A stretch of 62,254 bases of DNA from an uncultured Kiritimatiellota bacterium (GCA_934635045.1 CAKTZA010000013.1:1-62254), one strand, 5' to 3'; counted from the first letter of the stretch, positions 21,641 to 31,181 are shown. The notes: generated by a model not told the origin, from the sequence alone. Numbers and translations: made by a program.

Positions 21641-22967
21641 ACTCGACGATCCGGTCGCGGCGGAACGTGACGAAGAACGAGACCATCATGAGGAGCGCGC
21701 CGAGCACGTAGGCGCCGCCCATGAGCGCGAAGCCGACCTCGAAGCCGCGCACGCCGTACCGCTGGGACATCGCCCCCATCACGACGCCCGACAGCCCGCC
21801 GAAGAAGAACGCGAAGACCGTGAAGATGCCGACGGACGTCGAGCGGTACTGCGGCGGAATGACGTCGAAGAGCGAGGCGTGCGTGTTCACCTCGAAGAAG
21901 CCCCGGAAGACGCCATACGCCGCCGTCAGCGCGACCATCGTCGCCGCCGCGTCCGAGAGCCCGACCAGCACGAGGCACGGCGCGCCGCAGAGGAGCGAGA
22001 CGATCTGGAACCCCAGGCGGAAGCGCGGCATCCGCTTCACGAAGCGGTCGGTCAGGAGCCCGCCCGCCATGATCGCGAGGAACGCGAAGAGGTGGTGGTA
22101 GAGCATCGTCTGCGTGCCCGCCGCGCCGACGGACGTGCCGAACTTCATCGCCATGAACTTCGGAGCCCAGAAGAGATAGGCGTTGTTCACGAACACGATC
22201 GCCACGAACCCCGACATCGCGCACCACGCCGACGGTTTCTTCGCGAAGTAGACCAGCCCCGAGAAAAACGAGGGGTGAGAATCAATAATCGAATCGTCGA
22301 ATTTTCGAGTTCTCGAATCGGGGTGAGTTTGATCGGACCTACCCTTCTCGTTATCGGAGCCGTCGGCTTCAGCCGACGTATCGCGCAACGCGAAGATGAA
22401 GAAGACGCCGAGCGCGAAGCCCGCGCCGCCGAAGACCATGAAGACGTGCCGCCAGGTTCCCAAGATGCCGAGCGCCCACGCGGTGATGACGCCCGACGTC
22501 ATGAGCCCGAAGTAGAGCGCGCCCTGGTGAATCGAGAGCGCGATCGAGCGCGTCTCCTTGTGGAACGTCGCGATGAGCGGCGGATAGCACGGCCCGTAGA
22601 AGCTCTCGCCGACGCCCGTCGCAACCGAGCGGAAGAACATGACGACGAAGAACGCCGGAATGACGAACCCAAAGAGCCGCCAGTCGCCGACGAACCCCAT
22701 CATGAACGTCATGAGCGACCACGAGAGGAGCGAGAGCGTGATGATCCACTTGCGCGAGAACCTGTCGCCGACAGGCCCCGCGACGAACGCCATCCCGGCG
22801 AGCGTCCACGACAGCACCGTGTTGATCCAGCCGATCTGCACGTCGGTGAGGCCCAATTCCTCCTGGATCGGAATCGTCAAGAGCCCGAACAGCGCGCGAT
22901 CCGCCTGATGGAAGAAGAACGCGCAGCTGAGCATCGCCAGCATCGCCCACTTGTAGCCGTTTTTCAT
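21639..22967 (-). CDS. MFS transporter
   Basis: Inner-membrane protein of 442 residues with twelve predicted helices in two bundles. The MFS loop 2-3 signature is GPVGDRFSRKWII and the corresponding second-half motif is GGLLTDRFVKRMPR. It resembles the anion:cation/sugar-acid symporter group; substrate unknown. The ATG overlaps the GH16 stop as ATGA, and the pair follow eda, so uptake of a sugar or sugar acid released by the GH16 is a reasonable inference. The central cytoplasmic loop (residues ~215-232) contains a family C insert (SRTRKFDDSIIDS). Transporters tolerate insertions there. Confidence 0.87.
   Translation of the reverse strand: MKNGYKWAMLAMLSCAFFFHQADRALFGLLTIPIQEELGLTDVQIGWINTVLSWTLAGMAFVAGPVGDRFSRKWIITLSLLSWSLMTFMMGFVGDWRLFGFVIPAFFVVMFFRSVATGVGESFYGPCYPPLIATFHKETRSIALSIHQGALYFGLMTSGVITAWALGILGTWRHVFMVFGGAGFALGVFFIFALRDTSAEADGSDNEKGRSDQTHPDSRTRKFDDSIIDSHPSFFSGLVYFAKKPSAWCAMSGFVAIVFVNNAYLFWAPKFMAMKFGTSVGAAGTQTMLYHHLFAFLAIMAGGLLTDRFVKRMPRFRLGFQIVSLLCGAPCLVLVGLSDAAATMVALTAAYGVFRGFFEVNTHASLFDVIPPQYRSTSVGIFTVFAFFFGGLSGVVMGAMSQRYGVRGFEVGFALMGGAYVLGALLMMVSFFVTFRRDRIVE
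22281..22320. repeat. Repeat family C copy inside the MFS gene
   Basis: ATCGAATCGTCGAATTTTCG and neighbouring ATCGAA/TTCGAG units, in frame, encoding part of the loop between helices 6 and 7. Confidence 0.72.
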
Positions 22968-23770
22968 TTCGTCGTCTCCCCTTCTTCCATTTTCCAGTGT
23001 CGGAACCAGTCGATCTCGAACGTGGCCGGGAGTTCGGCGGGCTCCGGTTCGCCGACCCAGCTGTACATGATTTCGCAGTCGAACGTGACATGCAGCGGAC
23101 GATGGAAGTGGTCGTTCGCCCGCGAGAAGACCGCTTCGCCGTCGACGAACCACGTCAGCTCCGTCGCCGTCCAGAGAAAGCCGTATTCGTGGAAGTCCGC
23201 CGCCGGATCGAACGCAAGCGCAATCTTGCGGCTCTTCTCCGGCAGAACCTCGACGCCGCCATGCGCAACGCCCTCCAAGTACGGCGTCTTCAGGCGGTGG
23301 ACGGTTCCGTACCAGTCGCGCAGCGAGCCGAAGATCTCGAAGATGTCGACCTCCTCGCTGAAGTCGCCGACGCGGAACTTCCTCTCGGGCGCGTCGGAGA
23401 GCGGATCGTAAAGCCAGAAGGCGTTGCAGACCTTCGACCGCATCGTCCGCGCGCGGCAGGCGTAATAGCCGTAGAACGTCTTTTTCTGCGCGCGCACGTA
23501 GGCGGTCGCGTACGTCGTGAAGCCGCGCCGCAGGTTCTCGACCGTCTTTTCGTCCGCCCGCAGCCGCCGCGCCGTCAAGTTCAGGCAGCCGTTCGTGACG
23601 GACACGTTGTCGCGCGCGAACAGGAACCCGGCCGAGCGCCCCGGAAACGAGGCGACCCAGTCGGACCACTTCACCTCGTCGAGCGTCGCGCCGTCAAAGT
23701 CGTCCGCGAAATCCGGCGGATGACTCGGCGCGGCGAACGCGGCGAGCAGGAACAGCGCGACGGCGAGCAT
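22964..23770 (-). CDS. Secreted GH16-family glycoside hydrolase
   Basis: Exported enzyme of 268 residues with a signal peptide (MLAVALFLLAAFAAP). GH16 jelly-roll features are DFADDFDGATLDEVKW near the N-terminus, YGYYACRARTMRSKVCNAFWLY, the catalytic ExDxxE signature in EEVDIFEIFGS (about residue 145), and HEYGFLWTATELTWFVDGEAV. GH16 enzymes cut beta-1,3/1,4-glucans, agar, carrageenan, porphyran or keratan-type galactans; the exact bond is undecided, though the overall look is nearer to the beta-galactanase side. It starts 4 bases after eda and overlaps the MFS start. Confidence 0.88.
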   Translation of the reverse strand: MLAVALFLLAAFAAPSHPPDFADDFDGATLDEVKWSDWVASFPGRSAGFLFARDNVSVTNGCLNLTARRLRADEKTVENLRRGFTTYATAYVRAQKKTFYGYYACRARTMRSKVCNAFWLYDPLSDAPERKFRVGDFSEEVDIFEIFGSLRDWYGTVHRLKTPYLEGVAHGGVEVLPEKSRKIALAFDPAADFHEYGFLWTATELTWFVDGEAVFSRANDHFHRPLHVTFDCEIMYSWVGEPEPAELPATFEIDWFRHWKMEEGETTK

Positions 23771-23774
23771 CGCC

Positions 23775-24416
23775 TCAACCGCGCAGCCTCTTCACGAGCG
23801 CGGCGGCGTCCGCCGCCAGCTTCTCGATCGCGGCGTAGTCGCCCGCCGCGAGCGCGTCCTTCGGGACGATCCACGTGCCGCCGCAGCAGACGATCTCCGG
23901 CACGGCGAGGTAGTCCGCAACATTGTCGAGCTTGACGCCGCCCGTCGGCATGAACTTCACGCCCGTGAAGCGGAACGCGCCGAGGAGGTTCCTGATCATC
24001 TTGACGCCGCCGGCCGCCTCCGCCGGGAAGAACTTGACCATCCGGCAGCCCGCCGTCAGGGCCTGCGACAGCTCGCTCGCCGTCGCGATGCCGGGGCACA
24101 TCGGCAGCCCCTCGGCCTGCGCCGCCGCCATCACGGCCGGATCGAAGCCCGGCGCGACGCCGAACACCGCGCCCGCCGCCTTCGCGGCCTTCACCATCGC
24201 GGGCGTGAGGAGCGTCCCCGCGCCCAGCACGGCCTCCGGCACCTCGCGCTTGATTGCCGCGATCGCGCCCGCCGCCGCCGGCGTGCGGAACGTGACCTCG
24301 AGGACGGGCAGCCCGCCCTTCACGAGCGCCCGCGCGAGCGGCACGGCCTGCTCTTCCTTCTCGATGACGATGACCGGGATGATTCCCGCCTTGCCCAACG
24401 TTTCAACGATCTCCAT
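23775..24416 (-). CDS. eda: 2-keto-3-deoxy-phosphogluconate/galactonate aldolase
   Basis: Cytoplasmic class I aldolase of 213 residues that splits KDPG (or 6-phospho-KDGal) into pyruvate and glyceraldehyde-3-phosphate. Active-site elements are the glutamate in VLEVTFRTP, LGAGTLL, the Schiff-base lysine in MVKFFPAEA (about residue 130) and FMPTGGV. It is the first gene of an operon with GH16 and MFS transporter, which suggests that the sugar taken up enters an Entner-Doudoroff-like route (uronate or galactonate). AAGGGAA precedes the ATG; the leader is about 48 bases. Confidence 0.94.
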   Translation of the reverse strand: MEIVETLGKAGIIPVIVIEKEEQAVPLARALVKGGLPVLEVTFRTPAAAGAIAAIKREVPEAVLGAGTLLTPAMVKAAKAAGAVFGVAPGFDPAVMAAAQAEGLPMCPGIATASELSQALTAGCRMVKFFPAEAAGGVKMIRNLLGAFRFTGVKFMPTGGVKLDNVADYLAVPEIVCCGGTWIVPKDALAAGDYAAIEKLAADAAALVKRLRG

Positions 24417-24471
24417 CTGTTCCCTTTCCTTGGAATGCCATTTCCCTGCCGTTTCGCGGCAAGCGCCCTAC

Positions 24472-24480
24472 ATTATAGCA
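24472..24480 (-). promoter_or_regulatory. Extended -10 promoter of eda-GH16-MFS(-ruvA)
   Basis: Minus-strand TGCTATAAT, 55 bases before eda, located 11 bases past the stop of the Tat-lipoprotein glycosidase gene. Confidence 0.65.
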
Positions 24481-24491
24481 TTTCCGAACCG

Positions 24492-26168
24492 TCAAAGGCA
24501 AACGTCAACGCGCGCGCCCGGCTCCGAGTCGTCGCCCGGAGGGTTCCGCGAGGCGCCAATCGCCGCGATCGCCTCGCCCGGCAGCTCGACGCGCCCCGCC
24601 GCGCGGCGGCACTGCGCCGTGATGTCGACGGCCTCTCCGCCGAGAAGGTCGCGCGCCAGGACACGTCCCCCGTTCGCGCGGTCGTCCAGCGTCAGCGTCC
24701 CGAACGTGCCGAACACGGCGACGGGCACGCCCGGCTCCAGCGCGGCGTCAAAGCGCGCCTCGGCTCGCGGCGTGCGGGAGAGACGGACGGGATCGAGGAG
24801 CGGAAGGGCCGCGAAGGCGAGCGCACCGTTCGGGTGGCGCGATCCGACGACATACGGCGTCTCGCCGCCGTCCGCGCCCCGCACGTCCGGCAGGGGCAGG
24901 CCGCGCGTCACGCAGGCGGGAGCGACCTGGAAGTACTCGATCTCCTGCTCGCCCGTGAACCAGCACTCGCCCGGCAGGAAACGCCAGGACTCGCGGATCG
25001 AGCGGGCGCTGTGGCGCGCCCTGGCGGGCGTGTCGCTTCCGAACGCCGGCGCGTCGCGCTGCCAGACGATGCAGCGCAAGTCCTCGGAGATCCGCCTGTG
25101 GCGCGGACGGACGTCACGGACGGGGTTGCCCGGCCAGACGGGCGCGCGCATCAGCGAGAGCTCCAGCCCAAGGCCGGCCGCGAGAAGCGGCTCGTCCTCG
25201 GTGTTGATGACGACGCGGCTCGCGGTCTTGTCGGCGCACGCGAGCTCCCAGGCCGCGCGCTCGAGCATCGTCGCCGTCGTCAGCGGATGCGCGCTGTCGT
25301 AGGTGCGGAAGACGTCCGAGAACGACATGATCTCCTCCATGTCGCGCGTGACGGGGCCGTATTCCGGAACGCCGAAGACGCGCCCCGTCGTGCCGATGTT
25401 CCGGTACGTGTCGGACGCCGGCCTGAGATGGGGGTCTACCGCCCCGTTGACCGCGTTGTTGAAGCCCCGGCAGTGGTCGATGACGAGTTCGGGGTAGTAG
25501 CGCTCCTTCATCTCGCTCATGAGCCGACGGTACCAGACGTGGAAATTGTGCACGCCCCAGTCGACCTTCCAGTACTTCACGCCCGCATAGGCCGCCTCGT
25601 CGAGCTTGCGCCGCAGGTCCTCCTTCAGCTCCTCCAGCGTGAACGGCGCCTCGAAGCGCTCGCGATACGCCTGGCAGGCGACCCAGACGCCGAGCCCCTT
25701 CCAGCCGAAGTCCTCCGTCCGCCGCGCGAACGCGCGCAGGCGGTCGCGGTCGGACGCGCCGACGCCGAACGACGGGAAGCGCTCGCGGTCAGGCACGAGC
25801 GACCCGAAGGAGTGGATGCCGTCCGGGCCGCCCTTCGCGCCATACGGCACGTCCCAGCCGTCGTCCACCATGAAGACCATGTCGCCGCGATAGCCCGGGA
25901 AGAGATTCGCCCAGCCCCTCGGTCCGAAGAGGATGTCCTCGTTCATGTTGTCGCGGACGCCCGGCACGCCCTGGTCGCCGGGGAACTTCAGCTCGCCCGT
26001 CTGCCGGTGGCCCTCGAGCGTCTCGGTCTGCGTCGTCCACGTGCACCAGTAGGTCGCGTGGCGCGCCCGCGAGAGCCGTCGGCCCGCAGACGTGCCGCAC
26101 CCCGCCAGCCCCATCCCCGCCAGCGCCCCCGCGCCGGCCATGAAGTCCCGTCGTGTCGTCGTTCTCAT
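24492..26168 (-). CDS. Tat-exported lipoprotein glycosidase of GH27/GH36 type
   Basis: Predicted exported protein of 558 residues. The N-terminus carries a twin-arginine motif (TTRRDFM), a hydrophobic stretch and a lipobox (GMGLAGC), so it is probably Tat-exported and lipid-anchored. The TIM-barrel part (~35-330) has MVFMVDDGWD and YWKVDWGVHNF, where the KxDW aspartate matches the clan GH-D (GH27/GH36) nucleophile position; a beta-sandwich domain (~430-558) follows. Alpha-galactosidase-like activity is the best guess. The ATG 26168 has GGGAGAG upstream. It is the last gene of the creatinase-to-GH transcription unit. Tat use hints that it folds with a cofactor or quickly in the cytoplasm. Confidence 0.72.
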   Translation of the reverse strand: MRTTTRRDFMAGAGALAGMGLAGCGTSAGRRLSRARHATYWCTWTTQTETLEGHRQTGELKFPGDQGVPGVRDNMNEDILFGPRGWANLFPGYRGDMVFMVDDGWDVPYGAKGGPDGIHSFGSLVPDRERFPSFGVGASDRDRLRAFARRTEDFGWKGLGVWVACQAYRERFEAPFTLEELKEDLRRKLDEAAYAGVKYWKVDWGVHNFHVWYRRLMSEMKERYYPELVIDHCRGFNNAVNGAVDPHLRPASDTYRNIGTTGRVFGVPEYGPVTRDMEEIMSFSDVFRTYDSAHPLTTATMLERAAWELACADKTASRVVINTEDEPLLAAGLGLELSLMRAPVWPGNPVRDVRPRHRRISEDLRCIVWQRDAPAFGSDTPARARHSARSIRESWRFLPGECWFTGEQEIEYFQVAPACVTRGLPLPDVRGADGGETPYVVGSRHPNGALAFAALPLLDPVRLSRTPRAEARFDAALEPGVPVAVFGTFGTLTLDDRANGGRVLARDLLGGEAVDITAQCRRAAGRVELPGEAIAAIGASRNPPGDDSEPGARVDVCL

Positions 26169-26200
26169 CGTTCTGTCTCTCCCAAAGGCAAGGCATTCCC

Positions 26201-28066
26201 TCAATAGGCGATCTCGAGATAGCCCGACACCGGCACGGGCAGGCGGACGAGACCCTTCCCGGGCAGCGGGCACGCGACGGCCTGGCCGAAGGTGTCGCGC
26301 GCCGTCACGCGCGCCGGCGCCTCGGCGAGGTCAAGCAGGACGTCCGCGCCGCCCGTCGCGTTCACCACGCACGTCGGCTTCCTGTCGGGGACGGACGCCG
26401 CCGCGCCCGCGAGGTAGGCGACGATGACGCGCGCGGACGCCGTCTCCGACTGGAGGACGGGATAGTTCGCCTCCGGGTGGAACGCCGTGAACGTCCCCTT
26501 GAGCAGCGTCTCGCGGTGCGCCTGGGTGAAGCCGATCCAGTGCCGCAGCATCCGCAGGTTCCCCTCGCTCTGGCGCGACAGGACGACCGAGTACTGCACC
26601 GTCGAGAACAGCGACGCGAGAATCGCCTTCGCCGCCCGTTCGGGCGTCTCGCCGGCGTTCCATTCCAGCATGTCCGAATGGACGGCCGTCTCGCCCGACG
26701 TCAGGCGCAGCATGGCCGTGCGGACGATGTTCTTCTGCATTTCGCCGGGGCAGTCGATCGCGCGGATCATGTTCCCGAAGCGGCGGATGCCCGGCGAGAC
26801 GTACGGCTGGCGGTATTCGACCAGGACGTCGGGATTGATCGCCGTCAGCCGCGCGAGGACTTCCGACATCAGCGCGTCGACGGCGTCCGGCAGGCTGCTG
26901 CGGTCGCGTCCCGCGTAGCCCTCGGCGCGCGCCGGGTCAATCTCCGCGCCCGTCTCCGCGTCCGTCTCGAAGGTGAACTGCCCGACGTAGTCGAACTTGA
27001 ACCCGTCCAGTCCCCACTCCCTCTGCGCGCGGGCGAACATGTCGACGAGGTAGGCGCGGACCTCGGGGAAGCGGGGGTCGAGGACCGAGCAGTACACGGA
27101 CGGCAGGTCCTTGAGGTACTTCCCCTTGAAGCGCGGGTAGGCCGCGTTCTTGTAGCCGACGAACGGGACGGCGAACCAGGCCATGTACCTGAGGCCCGCG
27201 GCCTGCACCTTCCGGACGTGCGCCGCCATGCCTTCGGGGAACTTGGCCCGCGAGACCGTCAGGTCCCCGCAGCGCTCGTAGGCGCGGCCCTTCTCGTCCG
27301 TCTGCCAGCCGTCGTCGAGGATGAGCGTCTTCATGCCGAGCGCCGCCGCCCGCCGCGCCTCGTCCTCGACCTTCTCCGCCGTCACGTCCTGCGTGAAGGC
27401 GTACCACGTCGAGTAGAGCGGGTCGCGCGCCGCCTCGGGCACGCGCATCGGCACGTAGCCGCCGGCGCGCCCGATCCAGGCCGACAGGTCCGTGACCGTC
27501 CTGTCCCAGCGGCGCGCGCGGCGGTCAAGGCGGATGCGGACGGCATAGGCCCGCGTCGGCGCGGCCGGCTGCTCGAAGAAGGAAAGCGCGCACGGGATCG
27601 TGCAGTCCTCCTCCTTGAGCCCCGCGCGGCACCGGACGGGCAGCACCGACTCGCTCGCGGCGAACGACAGGCGGTTCTGGTCGTTGGCGTTCAGGAGCGC
27701 CAGGAGCGGCATGCCGCTCGCCAGCGTCGAGACCTGCCCGGGATGCCACTTCGGCGGCAGCGCCGGACTCTCCGCCCCGGCGTGCCAGACGAAATGCGTG
27801 TCAAGCTGCGGCACGGCGAAGGAGACCGTGAAGGCCGGGGGCGGCGCCGCGACGGCGCTCTCAAGGCGGACGAGCAGCTCGTCCGTCTGCGCCGCCTGCC
27901 CCGGGAGGCGCTCCATCGTCACGCGCCATGTCGCCGACGTCGGGCAGACGAGCGTCACGTCGCCGACGCACGTCTCCGGGACGACGTTCGTCACGGCCGC
28001 GCCGCAGGCGACCGCCGACCAGGCCAGCGTGAGGGCGATCGCCCCTTGAATCCCTGTCTTTTTCAT
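26201..28066 (-). CDS. Secreted GH36-like alpha-galactosidase (paralogue 1)
   Basis: Exported protein of 621 residues with a signal peptide (MKKTGIQGAIALTLAWSAVA). The TIM barrel (~215-520) shows STWYAFTQDV, MKTLILDDGWQT, LDPRFPEVRAYLVD and the nucleophile motif LDGFKFDYVG; the C-terminal part is a beta domain. It is paralogous to the gene at 39407-41152 over the whole barrel (shared STWYAF, DDGWQT, LDPRFPEVRA, YRQPY/FRQPY, HSDMLEW/HSDMLKW). The start at 28066 is preferred over an ATG at 28090, which overlaps the upstream stop but lacks a signal peptide directly behind it. Alpha-galactoside hydrolysis is a family inference. Confidence 0.82.
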   Translation of the reverse strand: MKKTGIQGAIALTLAWSAVACGAAVTNVVPETCVGDVTLVCPTSATWRVTMERLPGQAAQTDELLVRLESAVAAPPPAFTVSFAVPQLDTHFVWHAGAESPALPPKWHPGQVSTLASGMPLLALLNANDQNRLSFAASESVLPVRCRAGLKEEDCTIPCALSFFEQPAAPTRAYAVRIRLDRRARRWDRTVTDLSAWIGRAGGYVPMRVPEAARDPLYSTWYAFTQDVTAEKVEDEARRAAALGMKTLILDDGWQTDEKGRAYERCGDLTVSRAKFPEGMAAHVRKVQAAGLRYMAWFAVPFVGYKNAAYPRFKGKYLKDLPSVYCSVLDPRFPEVRAYLVDMFARAQREWGLDGFKFDYVGQFTFETDAETGAEIDPARAEGYAGRDRSSLPDAVDALMSEVLARLTAINPDVLVEYRQPYVSPGIRRFGNMIRAIDCPGEMQKNIVRTAMLRLTSGETAVHSDMLEWNAGETPERAAKAILASLFSTVQYSVVLSRQSEGNLRMLRHWIGFTQAHRETLLKGTFTAFHPEANYPVLQSETASARVIVAYLAGAAASVPDRKPTCVVNATGGADVLLDLAEAPARVTARDTFGQAVACPLPGKGLVRLPVPVSGYLEIAY

Positions 28067-28086
28067 GTCCTGCCGTTTCCTTTCTG

Positions 28087-31000
28087 TCATTTTCCCTCCT
28101 CACGGGCATGGGCGAAGCGGAAGAAGCGCGTCTCGCGCGGCCCCAGCGTCACCTCGAACGAGCCGACCCCGTCCAGCGTGACGCGCCCCCGTCCGAAGAT
28201 GTCCGCGCCCGTGCGGGCCGTGAGCGCCATCTTCCCGGCGTCCAGCGTCAGGCGCTTCGTCACGGTCCCGTCCGTGTCGTTCAGGACGACCAGCATCGCC
28301 TCGCCGCGGTTCCACCAGACGCCATGCAGGAAGAGCCGATCCGGCGCGTCGACGGAGACCGGACAGTCCGGCAGGTAATAGGCGGAATAGCGGCGGTCGG
28401 CTCCCAGGAAGTGCGCGCACGACTCGGCCGGCCACCAGGCGTTGCCGACGACCCGCCCCTCGTCGGGCCGTATCGTGATGAGCATGTTGTGGATCTTGAA
28501 GTAGGCCGCGCAATGGAGAATCGCCCGCACCGACTCGGGGGCCTCCGGGTCGTAGGACGGCAGGAGCTTCGGCGCGTAGACCTGGTAGGTGCGGTAGATC
28601 TGGAACGACGAGGCGACGACCATGTCGTTCGCCCGCGAGGCGTAATGGACCTGCATCGCCTCGGGCTTCAGCAGGCCGTAGTAGTTGTGCTGCTTCGAGA
28701 CGGGGATCTCGTAGGCCTCCCCGCACCAGCCCTGGTCGAAGAAGTTGTCGGCCGGGGTGCGCGTGAAGCGGACGTGCCCGAGCATCGCGCCGTCGGGGTT
28801 CTTCCTCTTGAGCTCGCGATAGATGCGCCTGTGCATCTCGCGCATCCCCCGGAAGAAGTACTCGCCGTTCGCGCACCCGTGCCGGGCGTTGCGGCAGCTC
28901 TTCGGGAAGGAGATGTCGAAGTAGAGGTTGCTGACCGCGTAGCCGGGGTTGTTCAGGAACCAGCAGTGCGACCAGAGCCGCCAGTCGAAGAACGACTTGT
29001 CGCGGAGGCAGCCCCAGATCCAGCCGCCGGCGTCGCGCTTGGCCCGGTCGTTCGGGTCCATCTCGAGATAGACCGTGGCGGGGTCGCCCGTGAAGTTCCA
29101 CTCCCGCCCGTACCACGCCCAGAGCGGCGAGTACGGCGAGGCGATCGCGGTGCCGCCATACCAGAACACCTTCTCGCCGTTCGCCTGGCGCCGCTCGAAG
29201 CGGCGGATCTTCTCCTCGTCCATCCCGCCCGGCATCTTCATGTCGCAGAAGGTCGCGACGCTGCCCGTCCAGCGGCACATCTTCGACGGGTCGAAGTTCT
29301 CGAGCGCGACGTTCTTCGGCCGGACCGGCGTCGGGTTGAGGTAGAAGCCGACGGCAACCGGCGTGCCGGACGCGGTCGGCGCGTCGACGAAGTTGACCGT
29401 CATCTTCGCCGCGCGGCCGTCGACCGCGAGAACGTAGCCCCGGCGGCGGTCCGTCAGGTTCCACCCGCGCAGGTCCTCCGTGCCGCCCATCATCCCCGTC
29501 GCGCCGTCGCCCGTCCAGAAGAACGGGCGCGTCGCCGGGTCGAAGGCCCATTCGCCCGACCGGCCCTTCGGGAGCGGCAGCTTCTCGATGACGTCCGACC
29601 CGTCGTCATGCCCCGCCACGTACTCGCGCCGGAGCGGGATCTCGACCGCCAGCGAGCGGATCTCGCCGGCGGCCCGCACGAGGTCGAACCAGAGGTAGCC
29701 GTCGAACTCGGCGCGCACCTTCGCGCGGATCGCGACGTCGCCGCCGTCCGCGGCGAGCGCGTAGTCCGCGTAGGAGACGTGCGGGTCGAACGACGTGACG
29801 CGGAACGGGACCGGGCGGCCGTTCACGAGGACCGCGACCGGCGCCGCCAGCAGCTCGCGCCCCGCCGAGACGACGGACGTGACAAGGCCCGCGCCGCCCA
29901 GCCGGACCGTGCGCCGGAAGCAGTCGAACCCGTCCGCGCGGAAGGTCGGCGCGGGCCACGGCGGCGGCACCGTGTCCTCCGCGCCGGCCGCGCAGTTCTC
30001 CCAGACGGGATGCGCCGGGTAGCGCCCGTAGTACGTGTAGCCCTCGGCCAGTCTGCGGCCGTCCGGGCCCGAAAAGGCGTAATGGAGAGTGTACTCGCCC
30101 TCGGGCAGCCGCGAGACGTCGAAGCGCTGCTCGGCCAGCCCGCGGGCGCGGACGGCCGTGCCGGAAAGCCTCAGGAGGCTCGTCGCGTCCGTCTTGAGGT
30201 CGCGGAAGTCGAGGTCGATCCGGTAGTCGCCGGCCTCGGTCAGGTTGTTCTCCGTCATGAACAGGAGCTCGAGCTTCGGGATGTCGGTCGTTACCGACCG
30301 GAAGACCAGCGGCTCGCGCGGCCGCAGCGGATAGGAGCCCCAGAAGACGAGGGCCTTCCCGTCGCCGGGCTCGCGGAGCGAGACGACCTGCGTGCGGGCG
30401 TTCTCGCCCGGGCCCGGCACCCGCAGCGCCGGGAAGTCGGGCGCGCTCACCGTCTCGCGCAGGAAGACGAGCGCCTGCGTGTCCCGCTGGGCGTAGTTGC
30501 CGTGCCCCAGGGTCGTGCAGTAGTTCTCGTCAAGGTCGATGAACTTCACCGAGCCCGCCTGCCCCGAGTGGTAGTTCCGGCAGAAGTTGACGTGCGGCGC
30601 GAACTGCTCCCCGGCGGGCGTGAAGCCGACGTCCGCCCACGGCACCGCGATCTCGACCGTCCACTTGCCGTCCTTCACGCCGTTGGCGACGCGCACGTTC
30701 GCGGCGTCCCATTCCCGCTGGCCGTCGCGCAAGTCGCAGATCGTCCCGCGCGCGTTCACGATGATCTGGTGGAGCGGCGTCTTCAGCCCGTTGCCCGACA
30801 GGTAGAGCTCGACCGAGTCGTCCTCGTAGACGTTCCCGTCACGCTCCGCGATCCGCGTCTTCAGCCGGGAGCCGTCGGACACCATCGCCGCGTAGAAGCA
30901 CGTGTCGTCCCAGGCGAAGTAGCATTCCGGCGACCGGTCGGACCACGCCATGTCCTCGGGCGCCAGCGTCCCGTCGCATTCGTAGGAATACGGGACGAAG

Positions 31001-31143
31001 GCCCCGTACTCGGCGCGCGTCACGACGCCGTCCAGCGTCGGCGTCTTCTTGCCGATGGCGAACTGCACCGTGTCGGCCCCGGCGGGGCACGCGCACGCGA
31101 GAAGGCAGAGCCCCAGGAGGCCCCTTGTCCGTTGACTGTTCAT
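28087..31143 (-). CDS. Large secreted protein: CBM9-like domain plus DUF6067/GH123-like catalytic region
   Basis: Exported protein of 1018 residues with a signal peptide (about 1-23). Residues ~25-200 resemble a family 9 carbohydrate-binding module (DGVVTRAEYGAFVPY; CYFAWDDTCFYAAM; DDSVELYLSGNG; WTVEIAVPWADVGF). A beta-sandwich stretch follows, then a barrel-like region (~580-950) with NFVDAPTASGTPVAVGFYLNPTP, FWYGGTAIASPYSPLW and GHVRFTRTPADNFFDQGWCG. This resembles DUF6067 proteins, distant relatives of GH123 (beta-N-acetylgalactosaminidase), common in Lentisphaerae and Kiritimatiellota. Activity is unproven. It lies 38 bases after the giant jelly-roll gene and 20 before GH36 paralogue 1. 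Confidence 0.68.
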   Translation of the reverse strand: MNSQRTRGLLGLCLLACACPAGADTVQFAIGKKTPTLDGVVTRAEYGAFVPYSYECDGTLAPEDMAWSDRSPECYFAWDDTCFYAAMVSDGSRLKTRIAERDGNVYEDDSVELYLSGNGLKTPLHQIIVNARGTICDLRDGQREWDAANVRVANGVKDGKWTVEIAVPWADVGFTPAGEQFAPHVNFCRNYHSGQAGSVKFIDLDENYCTTLGHGNYAQRDTQALVFLRETVSAPDFPALRVPGPGENARTQVVSLREPGDGKALVFWGSYPLRPREPLVFRSVTTDIPKLELLFMTENNLTEAGDYRIDLDFRDLKTDATSLLRLSGTAVRARGLAEQRFDVSRLPEGEYTLHYAFSGPDGRRLAEGYTYYGRYPAHPVWENCAAGAEDTVPPPWPAPTFRADGFDCFRRTVRLGGAGLVTSVVSAGRELLAAPVAVLVNGRPVPFRVTSFDPHVSYADYALAADGGDVAIRAKVRAEFDGYLWFDLVRAAGEIRSLAVEIPLRREYVAGHDDGSDVIEKLPLPKGRSGEWAFDPATRPFFWTGDGATGMMGGTEDLRGWNLTDRRRGYVLAVDGRAAKMTVNFVDAPTASGTPVAVGFYLNPTPVRPKNVALENFDPSKMCRWTGSVATFCDMKMPGGMDEEKIRRFERRQANGEKVFWYGGTAIASPYSPLWAWYGREWNFTGDPATVYLEMDPNDRAKRDAGGWIWGCLRDKSFFDWRLWSHCWFLNNPGYAVSNLYFDISFPKSCRNARHGCANGEYFFRGMREMHRRIYRELKRKNPDGAMLGHVRFTRTPADNFFDQGWCGEAYEIPVSKQHNYYGLLKPEAMQVHYASRANDMVVASSFQIYRTYQVYAPKLLPSYDPEAPESVRAILHCAAYFKIHNMLITIRPDEGRVVGNAWWPAESCAHFLGADRRYSAYYLPDCPVSVDAPDRLFLHGVWWNRGEAMLVVLNDTDGTVTKRLTLDAGKMALTARTGADIFGRGRVTLDGVGSFEVTLGPRETRFFRFAHAREEGK

Positions 31144-31181
31144 CTTCCTGATTTTCCTCTTGCGTTTCACGGAACAGGTCC

